A DNA stretch of 29,583 nucleotides from Pleurotus ostreatus/Saccharomyces cerevisiae fusant (GCA_024196135.1 JAMQCK010000304.1:1-29583); one strand, 5' to 3'; shown: positions 1-10,587, counted from the stretch's first letter. Notes: generated by a model not told the origin, from the sequence alone. Numbers and translations: made by a program.

Positions 1-441
1 GAGGGCAGCCCCTTTCGCCGTGCCACACAACGTTATACCGGCGGCGCATCAGCACGACGCGAGAGCTCGCTCAAACAGCAACTGCTTGTCACACGCGCGT
101 ACCGGTGCGAGGACAGCGACAGGGCGAGCCGCATACTGCCATCGATCGAAGAATACGCCGACGTCAGCGGCCACGATCCGCACGGAGAGGGGCGCAGCTC
201 TTCCTCCGCGGACCCGTTATGTGGCTGCGCAGGGGACGCGGACGAAACGCCAACGCCACTCCGCGCTGCGTATCGCGCCGGGGCGGCCGAGGGCGGCGCC
301 TCGCCCCTCCCCCGGCTACGCGAGCTCGCGGCGCACACGCCCGCGTCGAGCAAGCGGAAATCTGCTGCCTCTGACGCAGGAGCAGCAGACGGCGGCGTCC
401 GGAAGCGGTCGAGGATCGCTATCACGGACCTGATCCACTAG
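1..441 (+). CDS. 3' end of an unidentified protein-coding gene (partial)
   Basis: Frame 1 is open from the first base to a TAG at 439-441, giving 146 residues with no in-frame start, so this is the last exon, or part of it, of a gene that begins left of the window. The peptide is polar and low in complexity: an acidic, Ser-rich middle (the segment SIEEYADVSG), an Ala/Gly-rich stretch, and a basic tail ending RKRSRIAITDLIH. The two basic clusters (SSKRKS and RKRSR) look like nuclear localisation signals, which suggests a nuclear or regulatory protein, but no domain is visible and I do not recognise the family. Two other frames of the same stretch are also open, which GC-rich sequence often causes. 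I chose this one because its composition alternates charged and small residues like a real disordered tail, while the others are nearly all Arg/Ala/Pro. Confidence 0.55.
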   Translation, partial: EGSPFRRATQRYTGGASARRESSLKQQLLVTRAYRCEDSDRASRILPSIEEYADVSGHDPHGEGRSSSSADPLCGCAGDADETPTPLRAAYRAGAAEGGASPLPRLRELAAHTPASSKRKSAASDAGAADGGVRKRSRIAITDLIH

Positions 442-711
442 TGCTTCCTCCCCTCTGGCTACATCTGTCTCGCGCCCGCCTCCCCCGCGATTCCCGCGTC
501 CGCTTCCCCGCAGCCTCCCTTTGACCGATGGACCGTCTTATCTACTAACTAGTATGCTCTCACATGCATTGCTTATGCACGTCTCGTGCCCACGAACCCG
601 TCATGAACTATATCCTGTTATGCAATTGCTCTGCCACACTGTATCCATAGCTGTTCATAGACACCCTGCATTCAAACATCTCGATAGGTAGAAGTCAAAT
701 GAAGAACATTG

Positions 712-959
712 GATGACTTCCCGTAAGCCGCAAATTTCGGAGAAATAGCCGCAAACCTTTTGCTGCAGAGTAGACGATTTGCGGAGGGGTCGCGACCCCT
801 CCGCAAAGCGGAGAAACTGCTCTAAGACCCCTTCCAGACCGTCACTCAGTCGACAACTGGGCACCCGGAACTTGGAAAATAGAGTTTCTCTGCAGGGGTC
901 AAAAGCAGTGCAATATTTGCAGCTAATTCACCGAGATATGCGGCTTACGGGAAGTCACC
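712..959. mobile_element. MITE-like non-autonomous element with terminal inverted repeats
   Basis: Nineteen bases at 714-732 (TGACTTCCCGTAAGCCGCA) are repeated as an exact reverse complement at 939-957. The similarity continues inward imperfectly for roughly 50 more bases on each side, including a shared CTGCAGAG. The direct repeat CATTG lies just outside at 707-711 and 960-964, which would fit a 5 bp target-site duplication and set the ends at 712 and 959. The inside has no usable coding frame, so it would have to be moved by a transposase encoded elsewhere. The superfamily cannot be named from one copy. A foldback structure of non-transposon origin remains possible. Confidence 0.65.
778..807. 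repeat. Perfect 30 bp palindrome inside the MITE-like element
   Basis: The sequence reads TTTGCGGAGGGGTCG and then its exact reverse complement with no spacer, centred on the TCGCGA at 790-795. It sits near the middle of the inverted-repeat element, so the element has a nested palindromic structure able to extrude a cruciform or form an RNA hairpin. Confidence 0.85.
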
Positions 960-1292
960 CATTGAAGAAGCACGTACAACGCCTCGAGCCTTCCTTTGAG
1001 CCCACTTCGAAGCGAAACGCAGGGGCAAGAAGCCCTCCGGCAGGTTCGAGGGGCGTCATCGATCCGTCCTGAAGTCCGCGAAATTCAACTTGGAGCACGT
1101 GACCTCGGCGATAAACCTCGTGATCGACCGTGAACAGTGTTCAAACTTCAACATGAGGCTTGATTGCAGATTCCCGGATCTGGCCCTCGAATCTGGGGTT
1201 TCATTTCCAAGAACACAGCACCAGCCATTCAGTTACTCGGTTATCATCACCCCGCGCGCGATGAAGCAGTCAATGGTCATCAAAGGCAACTT

Positions 1293-1361
1293 TATCAGCG
1301 TTGTCTGCACAATTCTATCAGCGTTGCCTGCACGGTTCTATCAGCGTTGCGTGCTCGGTTA
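1293..1361. repeat. Tandem repeat, three 23 bp units
   Basis: Three consecutive 23 bp units begin at 1293, 1316 and 1339, each starting TATCAGCGTTG and differing at a few positions in the second half. It is a short minisatellite in the intergenic region, with no evidence that it is transcribed or coding. Confidence 0.8.
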
Positions 1362-1651
1362 GACCGTGGCTCAGTGCAGCCTATGGCAGTGCCATACACA
1401 TAGATTCAATTTGATTCAATACAGTAAACGTACAGGAAGGACGTCGGGCTACAGTAATACAAGTACATGGTAGAGCCAGAAGGACATCTGTCGACGTGAA
1501 TAGTTCATGTCGAGCGTATAGAATGGCGCGACGCCGCCTATCATGTCCGCCTCCTTCGTAAAATCATTACTCGCCTCCTCTAACATCAGTCTCCACTGCT
1601 ACCTCGGCGACTCAACGGGCTCTTACGCCCCGTCATCTCCTCAGGAGCCTT

Positions 1652-3942
1652 TCACACCACCCTCGCGAGCTCCACATCCGTCGCAGGCGCGCTCGCGGCA
1701 CCGCTCGCATTTCCGGTATTACCAGCGCCATTCGCGCTCGTGATAGGCGCGCTTGCTGCATTCGCCCCATTGACGTTGCCGCCCGGCCTCGAGAACGCGC
1801 GCAAGAACTGAGGGCGCAACAGATTCCTCATCGCGTTGCCCGAGCCGGCGTGCGCAGCGGAGTCGTCCTCTTGATTGGGCGAAGCCGGCGCGGCGTCGCC
1901 TTCGGGAGCAGGCGGCGGCGGGGCAGAGGTGCTAATACGGAGGAGGGAGGTGTAGGCTGCAGAGGTGTGTGAGTATTGCTGGCAAGATAGCGGAGGAACA
2001 AGAGAGCAAGGAGATACGAAAGGCCTTTTTCTTCTTGATGAAGAACGAAGGCTAGCGAGAGAAAAAGAAGAGGAAAGGTGAGGAAATACTCACGTTGCCG
2101 ACAAACCGGGCAGAACCAGCCCTTCGCGCGCCTCTTGCGCCTCCGCTGCTCCGTCACATTGGCCAAAGGCGGTGGCGCAGGTACGACGGTATCCGCCGCA
2201 TTCGCACCCTCCTGCCCACCCTCCCCATTCCCGTTCTCCCCCTCCGCGCCACCACCCGCGCCAACACCAGCAACACCCGCCGCCGGCTCCGACGACGAGA
2301 CATTGAGCGCGCCGCCCGCGCCGTACTCGACCATATTGATCGCGCACTCCTTGCACGCGACGAGGTGGCGGCAGGGCAAGAGGACAACCTCGCGCGGGGA
2401 GGACAAGCACAGCAGACAGTCCTCGCTCTCGTCATCCGCGAGGCCGGCAGTGGTCGCCGCGGGCGGATAGGTATGGGTTTGGCTGGCAGAGGTGGGAGAA
2501 GAGGGAGCGGCGGCGGTAGGCACAGGGGGTGCGGCGGGCTTGACGGAGTGCGAGGCGAGCCCGTAGATCTCGTGAAGCTGGAAGGTATGCGGGCCGATGG
2601 TGGCCTCGCGCTTGACGACGCGGACGACCCAGGGGCGAGTGTCCTCGTCTTCGTCGTCCGACTTGGGGGCAGTGGCGATGGTTTCGCCGGCAGCCTCGTC
2701 TGCGTTAGCGTTCGAGGCCTCACCAGCTGGCTCTGCATCGGCAGCGGAGTCTTCGGTGGCCTTCCTGGAAACCTTCGGCCCGTGGCGAGCAACGCTGAGG
2801 AATGTCACTTGCTCGTTCGGCAGTGACAGCTCCGTGCCCTGGTCATCGAGTGCCGCAAGCCGGATCATGAGCTTCACCTCCGAGCCCTCGTCCTCAGCAT
2901 GCGGCGCCTGATTCGACGGGTCCAGCGTGTCCACGACAGCAAGGGCAGGGCCAGAAGCGGCGCGGTTGCGTTGACGGTCCGCGTCCGAGCTCGAGTGGAA
3001 GATAGAGCGCCGGAGGTGAAAGTGCGTGAAGCGACGAGCGCGGTTGCCCGCGGAGTTATCCTCGTTCGCGGGGGTGCTAGAATCTGAGGGCGGCTCGAGA
3101 GAGGAAGACGAGTCGACGCCCTCGGGGTTCTGGGGCTTGGGCTGCTTGTGCGAGGGCAGGAAGCGCGAGAGTTCAATCGCGGCGCCATCCTCGACATCGA
3201 GGACCTTGCCAAATCCACCGTCGGTCACCTGCTCGTACAGGAGTACCTTCGTGAGTGGCGCATTCGCATCCGCCTCCGACGAGTTCTCGCCCTTGTAGAG
3301 CGGCGAGTCTGGGTGCGTGGCGGGGATCATGGCGTAGATGTAGATCCCGCATTGCGGGGAATCGCAGTCAAACGAGAAGGAGATGCCGTGCTGCAGGGCG
3401 TGGTGGGAAGTATCGGCAGAGTCGAGCGGGGCGAGGGGAGATAGCCGCAGCGTAGGGCGCTTGAGGTTGACGAGTGCCTGCAGGGTCGTGGTGGGCTGTG
3501 TGCCCTGATGAAGGGCGTGAGACACGGTATGCGTAAGATAGCCTCACGCCGCTCACCGACTGGCTCTTCTCGACCCATCCCTTGACTACGTCCTGCGTGA
3601 GCTCATCCTCCACCAATCGCTTCTCATTGAGCGCCGTCCACTCGGGGCCCGTGTTGACGATCCCGATGCTGGGTCCGAACAGGGACTCCTCCTTCCCCTT
3701 GCTCTCCTCCTCCATGTCGATCACAATGGCCCCGCCAATCGGTGCTGCCGCCATCGGTGCAGGCGTGTTGTTGTTCGCCGTCTCGCGCGCGAGATACGCC
3801 GGCGTCCTCAGAGGCCCCCGTGAGCGCGAGAAGGAAGCGTTGTCTGATGAGGGATAACATAAGTAAGAAGGTGTACGGGGCGTGGGGCTAGCCGAGGGTG
3901 ATGATGCGCACACCAGGTGGACCACAGGCTTGCGCCGCTCAT
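1652..3942 (-). CDS. MGRN1/LOG2-like RING-finger E3 ubiquitin ligase
   Basis: Predicted E3 ligase that would pass ubiquitin from an E2 to a substrate. Exons on the minus strand: 3942-3912, 3843-3557, 3504-2094 and 1956-1652, giving 677 residues. After a poorly conserved N-terminus comes the family's substrate-binding region, which begins TTTLQALVNLKRPTLRL (around residue 110; compare the SLVNIRKDSLRL region of mahogunin) and continues with the FSFDCDSPQCGIYIYA and VTDGGFGKVLDVED segments. The C3HC4 RING starts at about residue 469 with CLLC, then CRHLVACKEC, and closes with CPVCRQPYTSLLRI. That last motif is rebuilt exactly by splicing out 1957-2093, which supports the model. The other introns are 3505-3556 and 3844-3911. 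A loop of about 77 residues, rich in Gly, Ala and Glu, separates the last two zinc-ligand pairs. The C-terminus is Ala/Gly/Asn-rich. The first exon and start are the weakest part: ATG at 3942 needs a 68 bp intron using GTGCGC. Confidence 0.85.
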
Positions 3943-5475
3943 CTGGGAGAACAGCGTGGGGTCGCTAGAGGTGAAAGTTTGTTGGGATGAGGTATGTGTA
4001 TTCTCCCCTATGTGCTGGCAAAGGGGGAGTCGGGCGGGACTGAGGTGGTGGGAGAAGAGGAGATGACAGCAGTTCCCCGGGATTCGGCATCATCTGAATC
4101 GTTCGCACGTGGATTTGGGGAACTCTCCATTCCGGACCGCCGTTCCGGAACCGCCTTTCGTCTCCTGGTCCCTCCTCTCATGTCTATACAAGATTTTGTG
4201 CTTACAGTCCTCTCTGACTGGCACGCGAATACTGCAAGACGCTTAACAACGACGGTCAAGTCAAGGAGTGCAAATGGTCACGCCCGAGCGTATGCTGTCC
4301 CAGTCACCGTCAGCACGGTTCCTCTACCTCACGTATAACCCAATCGCATGAGATGAGTAGACGGGGGAACGCCGAGGGTGCGCCCAGGATTGCCTCGGCA
4401 CTCTACATATCCCAATTCGCTGGAGCTCCGTGTATAAACTGGGGATTCCAGCCTCCGATCACTTTTCCCGAATGAGGACGATTGCCATGGAACTCAATCG
4501 ACACGGAAGCAAAATACAAAGTCCAGCACAAACCACATTACTTGCCCTCTATGAGTTAGAAATGCGGGTCGTCCGCACCATTGGGGGCTTCCTTTGTTGA
4601 CGGACATCCCCTGGCCTCGAAGAATGGTCCTTCAGACTACATCCGAAGAGACCGTGGGTGCCTGCCATAATACTCGTCGGATATTCGTAGGACGAATGGC
4701 TGCGCATACGGCCTATGACTATGGCCGAACTTCCCAAGGCCGAGAGAATGTACATGGAAGGCTCAGCGACACGCTGCCGCTCATGGTACGTTGCACGTAC
4801 AGCTTACCTCCAGAAAGTTTACATCGAGTGTCCCCAGTACTTTCCACGCTAGCAAGCTGAACACCAGTGCAGCAAACCTCTCTTGAGAGCAGGAAAACAC
4901 AGGGTCCGACGAAATCAACTGCTTCTTGAAGTCGAACCGTGGGAGATCTATATTGCCAGTTATCGGTCGGGCCGCCGCATGTTCGACTTCCTCCCTTACT
5001 CCGATTCGCAATCGCCTCTTCGCACTCTCCTAATCCTTCTGACTCTGAATTCTGCCGAGGTGCAACCTAATCACACCTTGTGTCGACGGTAGACACCCGC
5101 AATCGGCCCGTACAGGTCACCCAGCGCCCTCTCCGCGTACATAACCCGCAAAAGTCTCTCGCCCCCGGAATGCGTCCTATGATGTCTTCACATTCTAGGG
5201 ACCCGCGATGGAGCGGCTCGGCAGGCTCTCTATGATGTAAAGATCACCACAAGCAGGCGCGCGAGCCCTGTACCAGAACACACGCGATGATGCGGCGTGA
5301 AAAAATTGCCCGAGATGGGGGACGCACGGGCGCTTATAATCCCCTATCGCCTCCAGCTCGGTCCCGCGATCCCCCCCAGTCCTTCCCCACATAAAAGATT
5401 CGATCCCCCGCACTGTACGACTATCTGTAAATCTTACGCTCCACGACTTGACTTTGTACGACCACCACGACTACG
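3943..5475. other. Intergenic region, about 1.5 kb, between divergent genes
   Basis: This is shared upstream space of the RING gene (minus) and the MFS transporter (plus). All open frames are short, lack paired splice signals and resemble nothing I know. The last 90 bases hold a TATA-like ATAAAA before the transporter. Otherwise I see nothing specific. Confidence 0.55.
5391..5396 (+). promoter_or_regulatory. TATA-like box of the MFS transporter gene
   Basis: ATAAAA within CACATAAAAGATTCG lies 85 bp upstream of the ATG at 5476, after a C-rich stretch. The spacing is plausible for a fungal core promoter, but the transcription start is unknown. Confidence 0.4.
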
Positions 5476-8048
5476 ATGGCCTCCCTGGCAAGCCACGCAC
5501 TGGACGCCGCGGCGCTGCAGCCGCCCCCGCAGGCGCGCACGTCGGACAGGGGCAAGAGCACGGACGTGACGATCGAGGTCGACGACTCCGCGATCGACGA
5601 TCACGACTCGGCCGAGCTCGATTCGATCACGGACTCTCTGCGCCACCGCCGCGCAAGCGACATCGAGGTGCACACGCACACGACGGGTCGGCGCGCGTCG
5701 GCGCTGCGCGACGACCACCACGACGGGCTTGCGCGCGTGCGGCGCCCGAGCGTGGTGCCGGAGGACAAGCCTGCGAGCGCGGATGTGCACACGGGGTTTG
5801 AGAAGGCGCCCGCGGTGGTGGTGGAAGAGCATGTCCTGACGTCGGATAGGACGCGGAGGCCGTCCGCGCTGAGGCAGGATACTTTCGAGACGCTGGATAC
5901 GAAGGTGCGTGGGCTACGATTGACTGAGAGGGTGCTTACTGACTATCGATCAGAACTTCGAGCCAGACACCCAGCCTCCCAGTCGCACCTCTACCCTCGC
6001 CCCCGTCCTTCCCCGTCTCGAGTTCGAAGATGCCCCGCAAGGGAAGTCCAAGTGGCGCAACAAGAAGTGGCGCACTGCCCAGTCGCACGTCGCGTCTCTC
6101 TGGTTCGCCATGTTTGTCGAAGGTGTGATCGGTGTTCCCCACCCCCTTTCATACTCTGACCCACCCCTTCAGGCTGGAACGACGGCACCACTGGCCCCCT
6201 TCTTCCTGTCATCCAGGAGACGTACGGGGTAAGCTTGCATCCTCACCCCTATCACGGAGTAATACTTACCTCTTCCTCTTTACAGATCAGCTTCTTCATC
6301 GTCTCCCTGCTCTTCGTAGCGAACTGCATCGTAAGCGCGATGACGTCGAGCAGAGACTCGCCGCAACCCGAAACTAGTGCTTAACACGCAACTTCATCAG
6401 GGTTTTTTGTCCGGGACATTCCTGAATGTGTGGCTGGATGTGAAGATTGGGTTGGGCAAGGTGGGTGGTCAATGTGCATCACGAATATTTCATACTCATC
6501 CGAGCACGAAACCTCTGATAGGCTATCCTTCTCGGCGCCCTCGTCCAGCTCGCCGCGTACGCGATGATCGCGCCGACGCCGCCGTTCCCGGTCATGGTCG
6601 TCGCGTACGGGTTGGCTGGGTTTGGGATGTCTTTCCAGGTGAGTGCTCTTTCCTCGATGTCCATGCTTCGCTTCATCTGGATGTACACGAGGGAGAAGAT
6701 GGCTGACTGACCTGTACACCACAGAACGCCCACTGCAACGGCTTCATTGGCAGCCTGAAGAACCCGTTCTCAAAGTTGGGCGTGCTGCATGCGACGTATG
6801 GTGCGTAGACCATCTTTTGCTTCCTCTATACTTGCTACTGCTATACCACGTCCCGTTATACCGTTAAACTCGTACTAACCTATTCACTCAGGCCTCGGCG
6901 CCTTCTGCGCCCCGCTCGCCTCGACGTACTTCTCCACACAGAAGCACTGGTCCTTCCATTTCCTCATCTCCACCGGGCTCGCACTGCTCAACGTGTTCAG
7001 CCTGCTGTTCGTGCTGAGGGGTAAGAGGCAGGAAGGTGAGTAAACGCGCTTTTGAGCCCTTTTCGCATCTTTTTTGGGCGACAGCTTGTTCTTAGCTGCT
7101 GCGTCCCAATCCTCCTTCGGCATGATGAGATGGCGCGGGGAAAGAGTGCATGCTGACAATCCTTCCCAGTCCTTATGGCCGAAGGCGGCGTCGCGCAGCA
7201 GGAGCGCCAGTCGGGCGGCGGCAACCGCTACAAGGCGATCCTGAGCAACCGCTCGGTGAACTTGCTGGCTACGTTCGCGCTCATCTATACGGGGACGGAA
7301 GTTACGCTGGGAGGTGCGTGTCGTTTTCTTGCTCGGCTTTCCAGGGTCTGAGCTCCCCGAGTCTGGGCACCTCTTGCTGACCACTGCTCACCTCAGGCTG
7401 GATTGTCACCTTCATCATCAACAAGCGTGGCGGTGGGGAGAGTGCCGGTTACATCTCGTCTGGCTTCTTCGGCGGCTTGACTGTTGGCCGGCTGGCGCTG
7501 ATCTGGGTAAATAAGAAGGTGCGTGTATTTCGCTTGTCTATGAGGTTTCGTCATTTAAGTGATACCTCACAGGTCGGCGAATATCGCGCCCTCTTCATGT
7601 ACCTCGTCATCTCCATCTGGTACGTGCTGTCTTCTCCTACACCTCCGTGCTGTCGTCTAACGTTTCACGATACAGCCTCGAAATCACCATTTGGTTCGTC
7701 CCCTCCATCATCGAGAACGGTATCGCCGTCTCCCTCGTCGGCGTCCTGCTCGGGCCCATGTTCCCCATCCTCCTCGGCCAGGCGACGCGCGTGGTGCCCA
7801 AGGTGTACCTCACGCCGAGCGTGGGCTTCATCGCAGGCATTGCGATGGTGGGGTCCGCGCTCTTGCCATTTGCGACGGGTGTGCTGTCCAACCAGTACGG
7901 CATTGGCGCATTGCAGCCTTTGTGAGTGTTTAACTGCTCTTGATCAGAGTACAAAGGACTCACAGGTCATCTCAGCGTCGTCTCGATGATGTGCTTCATG
8001 TTCACGATCTGGTGCTTTGTGCCGAACTCGGAGAGGCGGAGCGATTAA
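5476..8048 (+). CDS. Major facilitator superfamily transporter (fungal Bsc6/fucose-permease-like group)
   Basis: Membrane transporter of 575 residues; substrate unknown. Thirteen exons: 5476-5904, 5954-6122, 6173-6228, 6286-6330, 6401-6460, 6522-6638, 6725-6800, 6892-7035, 7170-7313, 7397-7518, 7573-7619, 7676-7921 and 7976-8048. Residues 1 to about 180 form a hydrophilic cytosolic tail with four Arg-Arg-x-Ser sites. The first membrane segment begins near HVASLWFAMFVEGWND. WNDGTTGPLLPVIQETYG (from residue 201) is the typical first-loop signature of this fungal MFS group, and TEVTLGGWIVTFI, in the second half, is a further family motif. About 11-12 hydrophobic segments follow, ending IWCFVPNSERRSD. 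The frame is kept through all twelve introns and the family motifs are continuous across the joins, so the model is firm. A facilitator or proton-coupled carrier of sugars or small organics is the family-level expectation, not something the sequence proves. Confidence 0.9.
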
Positions 8049-8602
8049 AAGCCGAGACCAAGCGGCGGAAGACCGAGAGGTGGAGGATGTCAGGCGGCGG
8101 TGGGCGACGGCGGGCCACGGCGCACGCCGGAGCACTGGCAGACTCGGAAGAAATAGAAAAGACTGAAGTCACGACCTCCCTAGATGTTTGCTACGCGGAT
8201 TCCATTTGTTTGTTTGTACCTCAATAGACTGTACTCGCTTTCGTTGCTTCATCCAGCCAGAAAAGATAATACAACTCGACCTAAAAGTCGAACCGGCGAG
8301 CAAACAAATGCAAAGCCAAATCCGGCTCCGCCCCCGACGCTCCGAATTTGATCTCTGCGGCGAAGCACATGAATTCCCCGCGAACGTTCGTCTCGCGCGC
8401 CCTGCTCTCCTGGCGAAGGGGTCGAAGTCCACGGCTTTCGGTATCTCGCAGCCTGTAAACTGGGTGTTTGTCGGACGAATACGACCCCTATTGAATAGCC
8501 ATTCGCGTGATCAGATCCGTGCTGCATCTGTATTGCATTCAGATTCATTTCCTGGCATTGGCCAGCCCGATCACTCCCAAGCTCTTGGCTTCCGCGTTCA
8601 CC
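8049..8602. other. Intergenic region: MFS 3' end and bHLH gene promoter
   Basis: It holds 554 bp between two plus-strand genes. The first part should be the 3' UTR of the transporter and the rest the 5' region of the bHLH gene. A frame open from 8507 runs into the bHLH protein but starts on a non-ATG codon, so it is taken as leader. I find no repeat or RNA gene. Confidence 0.5.
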
Positions 8603-10587
8603 ATGAATACCCAGCATCCGCTGCAGGAGCAGATGATGTCCTCCTCGGACGGGCAGCAACAGCAGCAGCAGATCGACTGGAACGCGGCGCTGGGCGGCGC
8701 GGGGGGAATGGGCATGGGGATGGGCATGCAGCAGCTCCCGAATGAGCTGATAGGGAGTATGGGAGGCGCGGTGATGTCCCCTCAGCAGGGAAATATGGAC
8801 GGCGGCCAGCAGTTCAACCCGCAGCTCCTACTTGAGCAGCAATTCAAGCTCACACAGCTTCAACAGCTGCAGCAGCTGCAGAACCAGATCTTCCAGCAGC
8901 AGGTGCGTGGTGTGGTATGCGCATGGTTTTATCGTGTATATTGACCCTTACTGCAGCTGGCGATCATCAGTGGACAAAATAACCAGGCGCTGCAGGATGC
9001 GCCGCAGGACCCGGGGACGCCGTCTGGAAGACAGACGCAGTACCATGGGCTCCCGACGCCAGGTGCGCACGCCTTATCGCCCCCTCATATGAGTCGGTAT
9101 GGCTCACACATTGCAGGTCCTTCCAGCGAGTTGCGCCCACAGCAGCCTCCTGTCGAATTCATCTCCCCCATCGTCTTGAGCGGCTACACCGACGGCCCAC
9201 CTACACCCTCAAGCACCGGCGGCGGAGGCTTCCAGGACATGGTTCCTCCCCTCCCCCTCAATATGGGCCACTACGAGCATCATCACGGGTCCCACCACGA
9301 CCACGCCCTCGCGCGCGGCTCCATGTCCGCCCCCGCGAACGTTGCTTTCCACCAGACAAACGATCTCGACTTCGATGTCTCCCCTCTGACGTCGCCGTGG
9401 CTTGGACCGGGTCATCATGGCGGGCAGCATAATCAGCACCAGCACCATAATGGCCATCGCAACCCCATGCAAGGTCAAGGAAGGGCAAGTTTGAAGCGTC
9501 CGCCTTCACCCGGCAATGACGACGCCAATGGCAGCGGGCCTGCGCGCAAGAAGGCGCCTTCGACGCGTCCGGCTCCGGCGCGCAGATCTAGTGCTCAGCC
9601 GCGTGGCTCGCGCTCGACGAACTCGACGCCGCTACTCCATGCTGTAGCCGAAGACAGCCCATCACCTGTCGACTTGTCTATGCCCCCACCTGCGCCGCCG
9701 CCACCTTCGAACGGTTCGAATGGCATACCAGAGCACCTCATGCCTATCACGCCGTCGATCATGATGAATATGTCGCGCTTTGGGCTGACGGCGGCGGATT
9801 CCATGCCTGGGTCGGGCAGCACGACGCCGACGCAGCAGGATGCGGCGCCTGTCGGAGACCAGGCGAAGACGAACGACACGTCAAAACGTAGAGGGTCGAC
9901 AGCGGGTGGGAAGCAGGTAGTCGACATGCCTGCGAAGGCTACGAGGTCGAGGTCCTCGACAAGAAAGGCCGCCTCAGGTAGCATGTCTCCCTCCGCCCTC
10001 GTCAGCCCGGGCCTCAAAGCCATTCTCCCTGGTACGTCCCTCCTTCACACTGTTCCTCTTCCACTACCTAATCCCACTCTCCCACCTTAGCCGGTACCTC
10101 CCAGTCCTCCGCCCAATTCCCCAAAAAGTCCCACAAAGCCGCCGAGCAAAAACGGCGCGACTCGATGAAGACTACCATCGACGACCTGCGCGGGCTGCTC
10201 CCGCCCATCCCCCTCCCCTCCGCGCTCGGCGAGCAGGGCGGCGAGCCTGGTGTGTTGCCCGGCGCCCTCCCACCGCGCGGGCCGCCCAAGGCGGGTGGGG
10301 AGGGCCCGAACAAGGGCGTGAGCAAGCTGCAGCTGTTGATTTGCAGCAATGAGTACATCAGGCGCTTGAAGGGGCGGGTGGCGAGGCGGGACGAGGAGAT
10401 TGAGCGGTTGAGGGCGGAGGTTAGGAGGTTGCGGGTGGATGGGGGTGCGGGTGGGAGCGGGGCGTTCGGGGAGGAGGGCGAGCTGGACCTGGAGCGGGAT
10501 CTGGATGTGGGGGAGGAGGCGATGACCTACGGGTATGCGCAGCGGTCATTGATGGACGAAGATGGGGAGGAAGATGGGGACATGTGA
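8603..10587 (+). CDS. bHLH transcription factor, glutamine-rich, class B (CACGTG-type) basic region
   Basis: Predicted DNA-binding regulator of 605 residues (623 if 9063-9116 is retained). Exons: 8603-8902, 8957-9062, 9117-10031 and 10091-10587. The ATG at 8603 has a CACC context and is followed by a Gln/Met/Gly-rich N-terminus (QQQQQQ, MGMGMGMQQ) and a long disordered Ser/Pro/His-rich middle with basic clusters. The C-terminus carries the bHLH: basic region KKSHKAAEQKRRDSMK with His455, Glu459 and Arg463 in the 5-9-13 positions that define CACGTG-binding bHLH proteins; helix 1 TTIDDLRGLLPP; a long Gly/Pro loop of about 40 residues; then helix 2 KLQLLICSNEYIRRLKGRV running into a charged heptad segment (EIERLRAEVRRLR) that could be a short leucine-zipper-like coiled coil. 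The tail is acidic. The sequence gives no orthologue assignment. bHLH proteins bind DNA as dimers in the nucleus. Confidence 0.88.

Larger units (their letters stand above)
442..1651. other. Intergenic region, about 1.2 kb, between two gene 3' ends
   Basis: It lies between the end of the plus-strand partial gene and the end of the minus-strand RING gene, so it should hold two 3' UTRs. It contains the inverted-repeat element at 712-959 and the tandem repeat at 1293-1361, annotated separately. The short open frames here start on non-ATG codons or cover the repeats, and I see no gene. Confidence 0.6.

Noticed and set aside
33..425. 130-codon minus-strand frame over the left-edge gene
   Set aside because: Its start and end coincide with no splice or start context, and it is dominated by Ala/Ser/Arg, as expected for an antisense shadow; frame 1 on the plus strand is preferred.
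2078..3218. Multiple long frames antisense to the RING gene (up to 243 codons)
   Set aside because: They are shadows of a GC-rich coding exon; the minus-strand frame carries the RING ligands and family blocks.
4549..5092. Several overlapping frames of 60-90 codons in the intergenic space before the MFS gene
   Set aside because: None has an ATG plus a recognisable peptide, none extends by splicing, and they overlap each other on both strands.
9700..9730. tRNA-like B-box words such as GGTTCGAAT
   Set aside because: They lie inside exons or lack a matching A box and acceptor stem. No tRNA could be folded by eye anywhere in the window.
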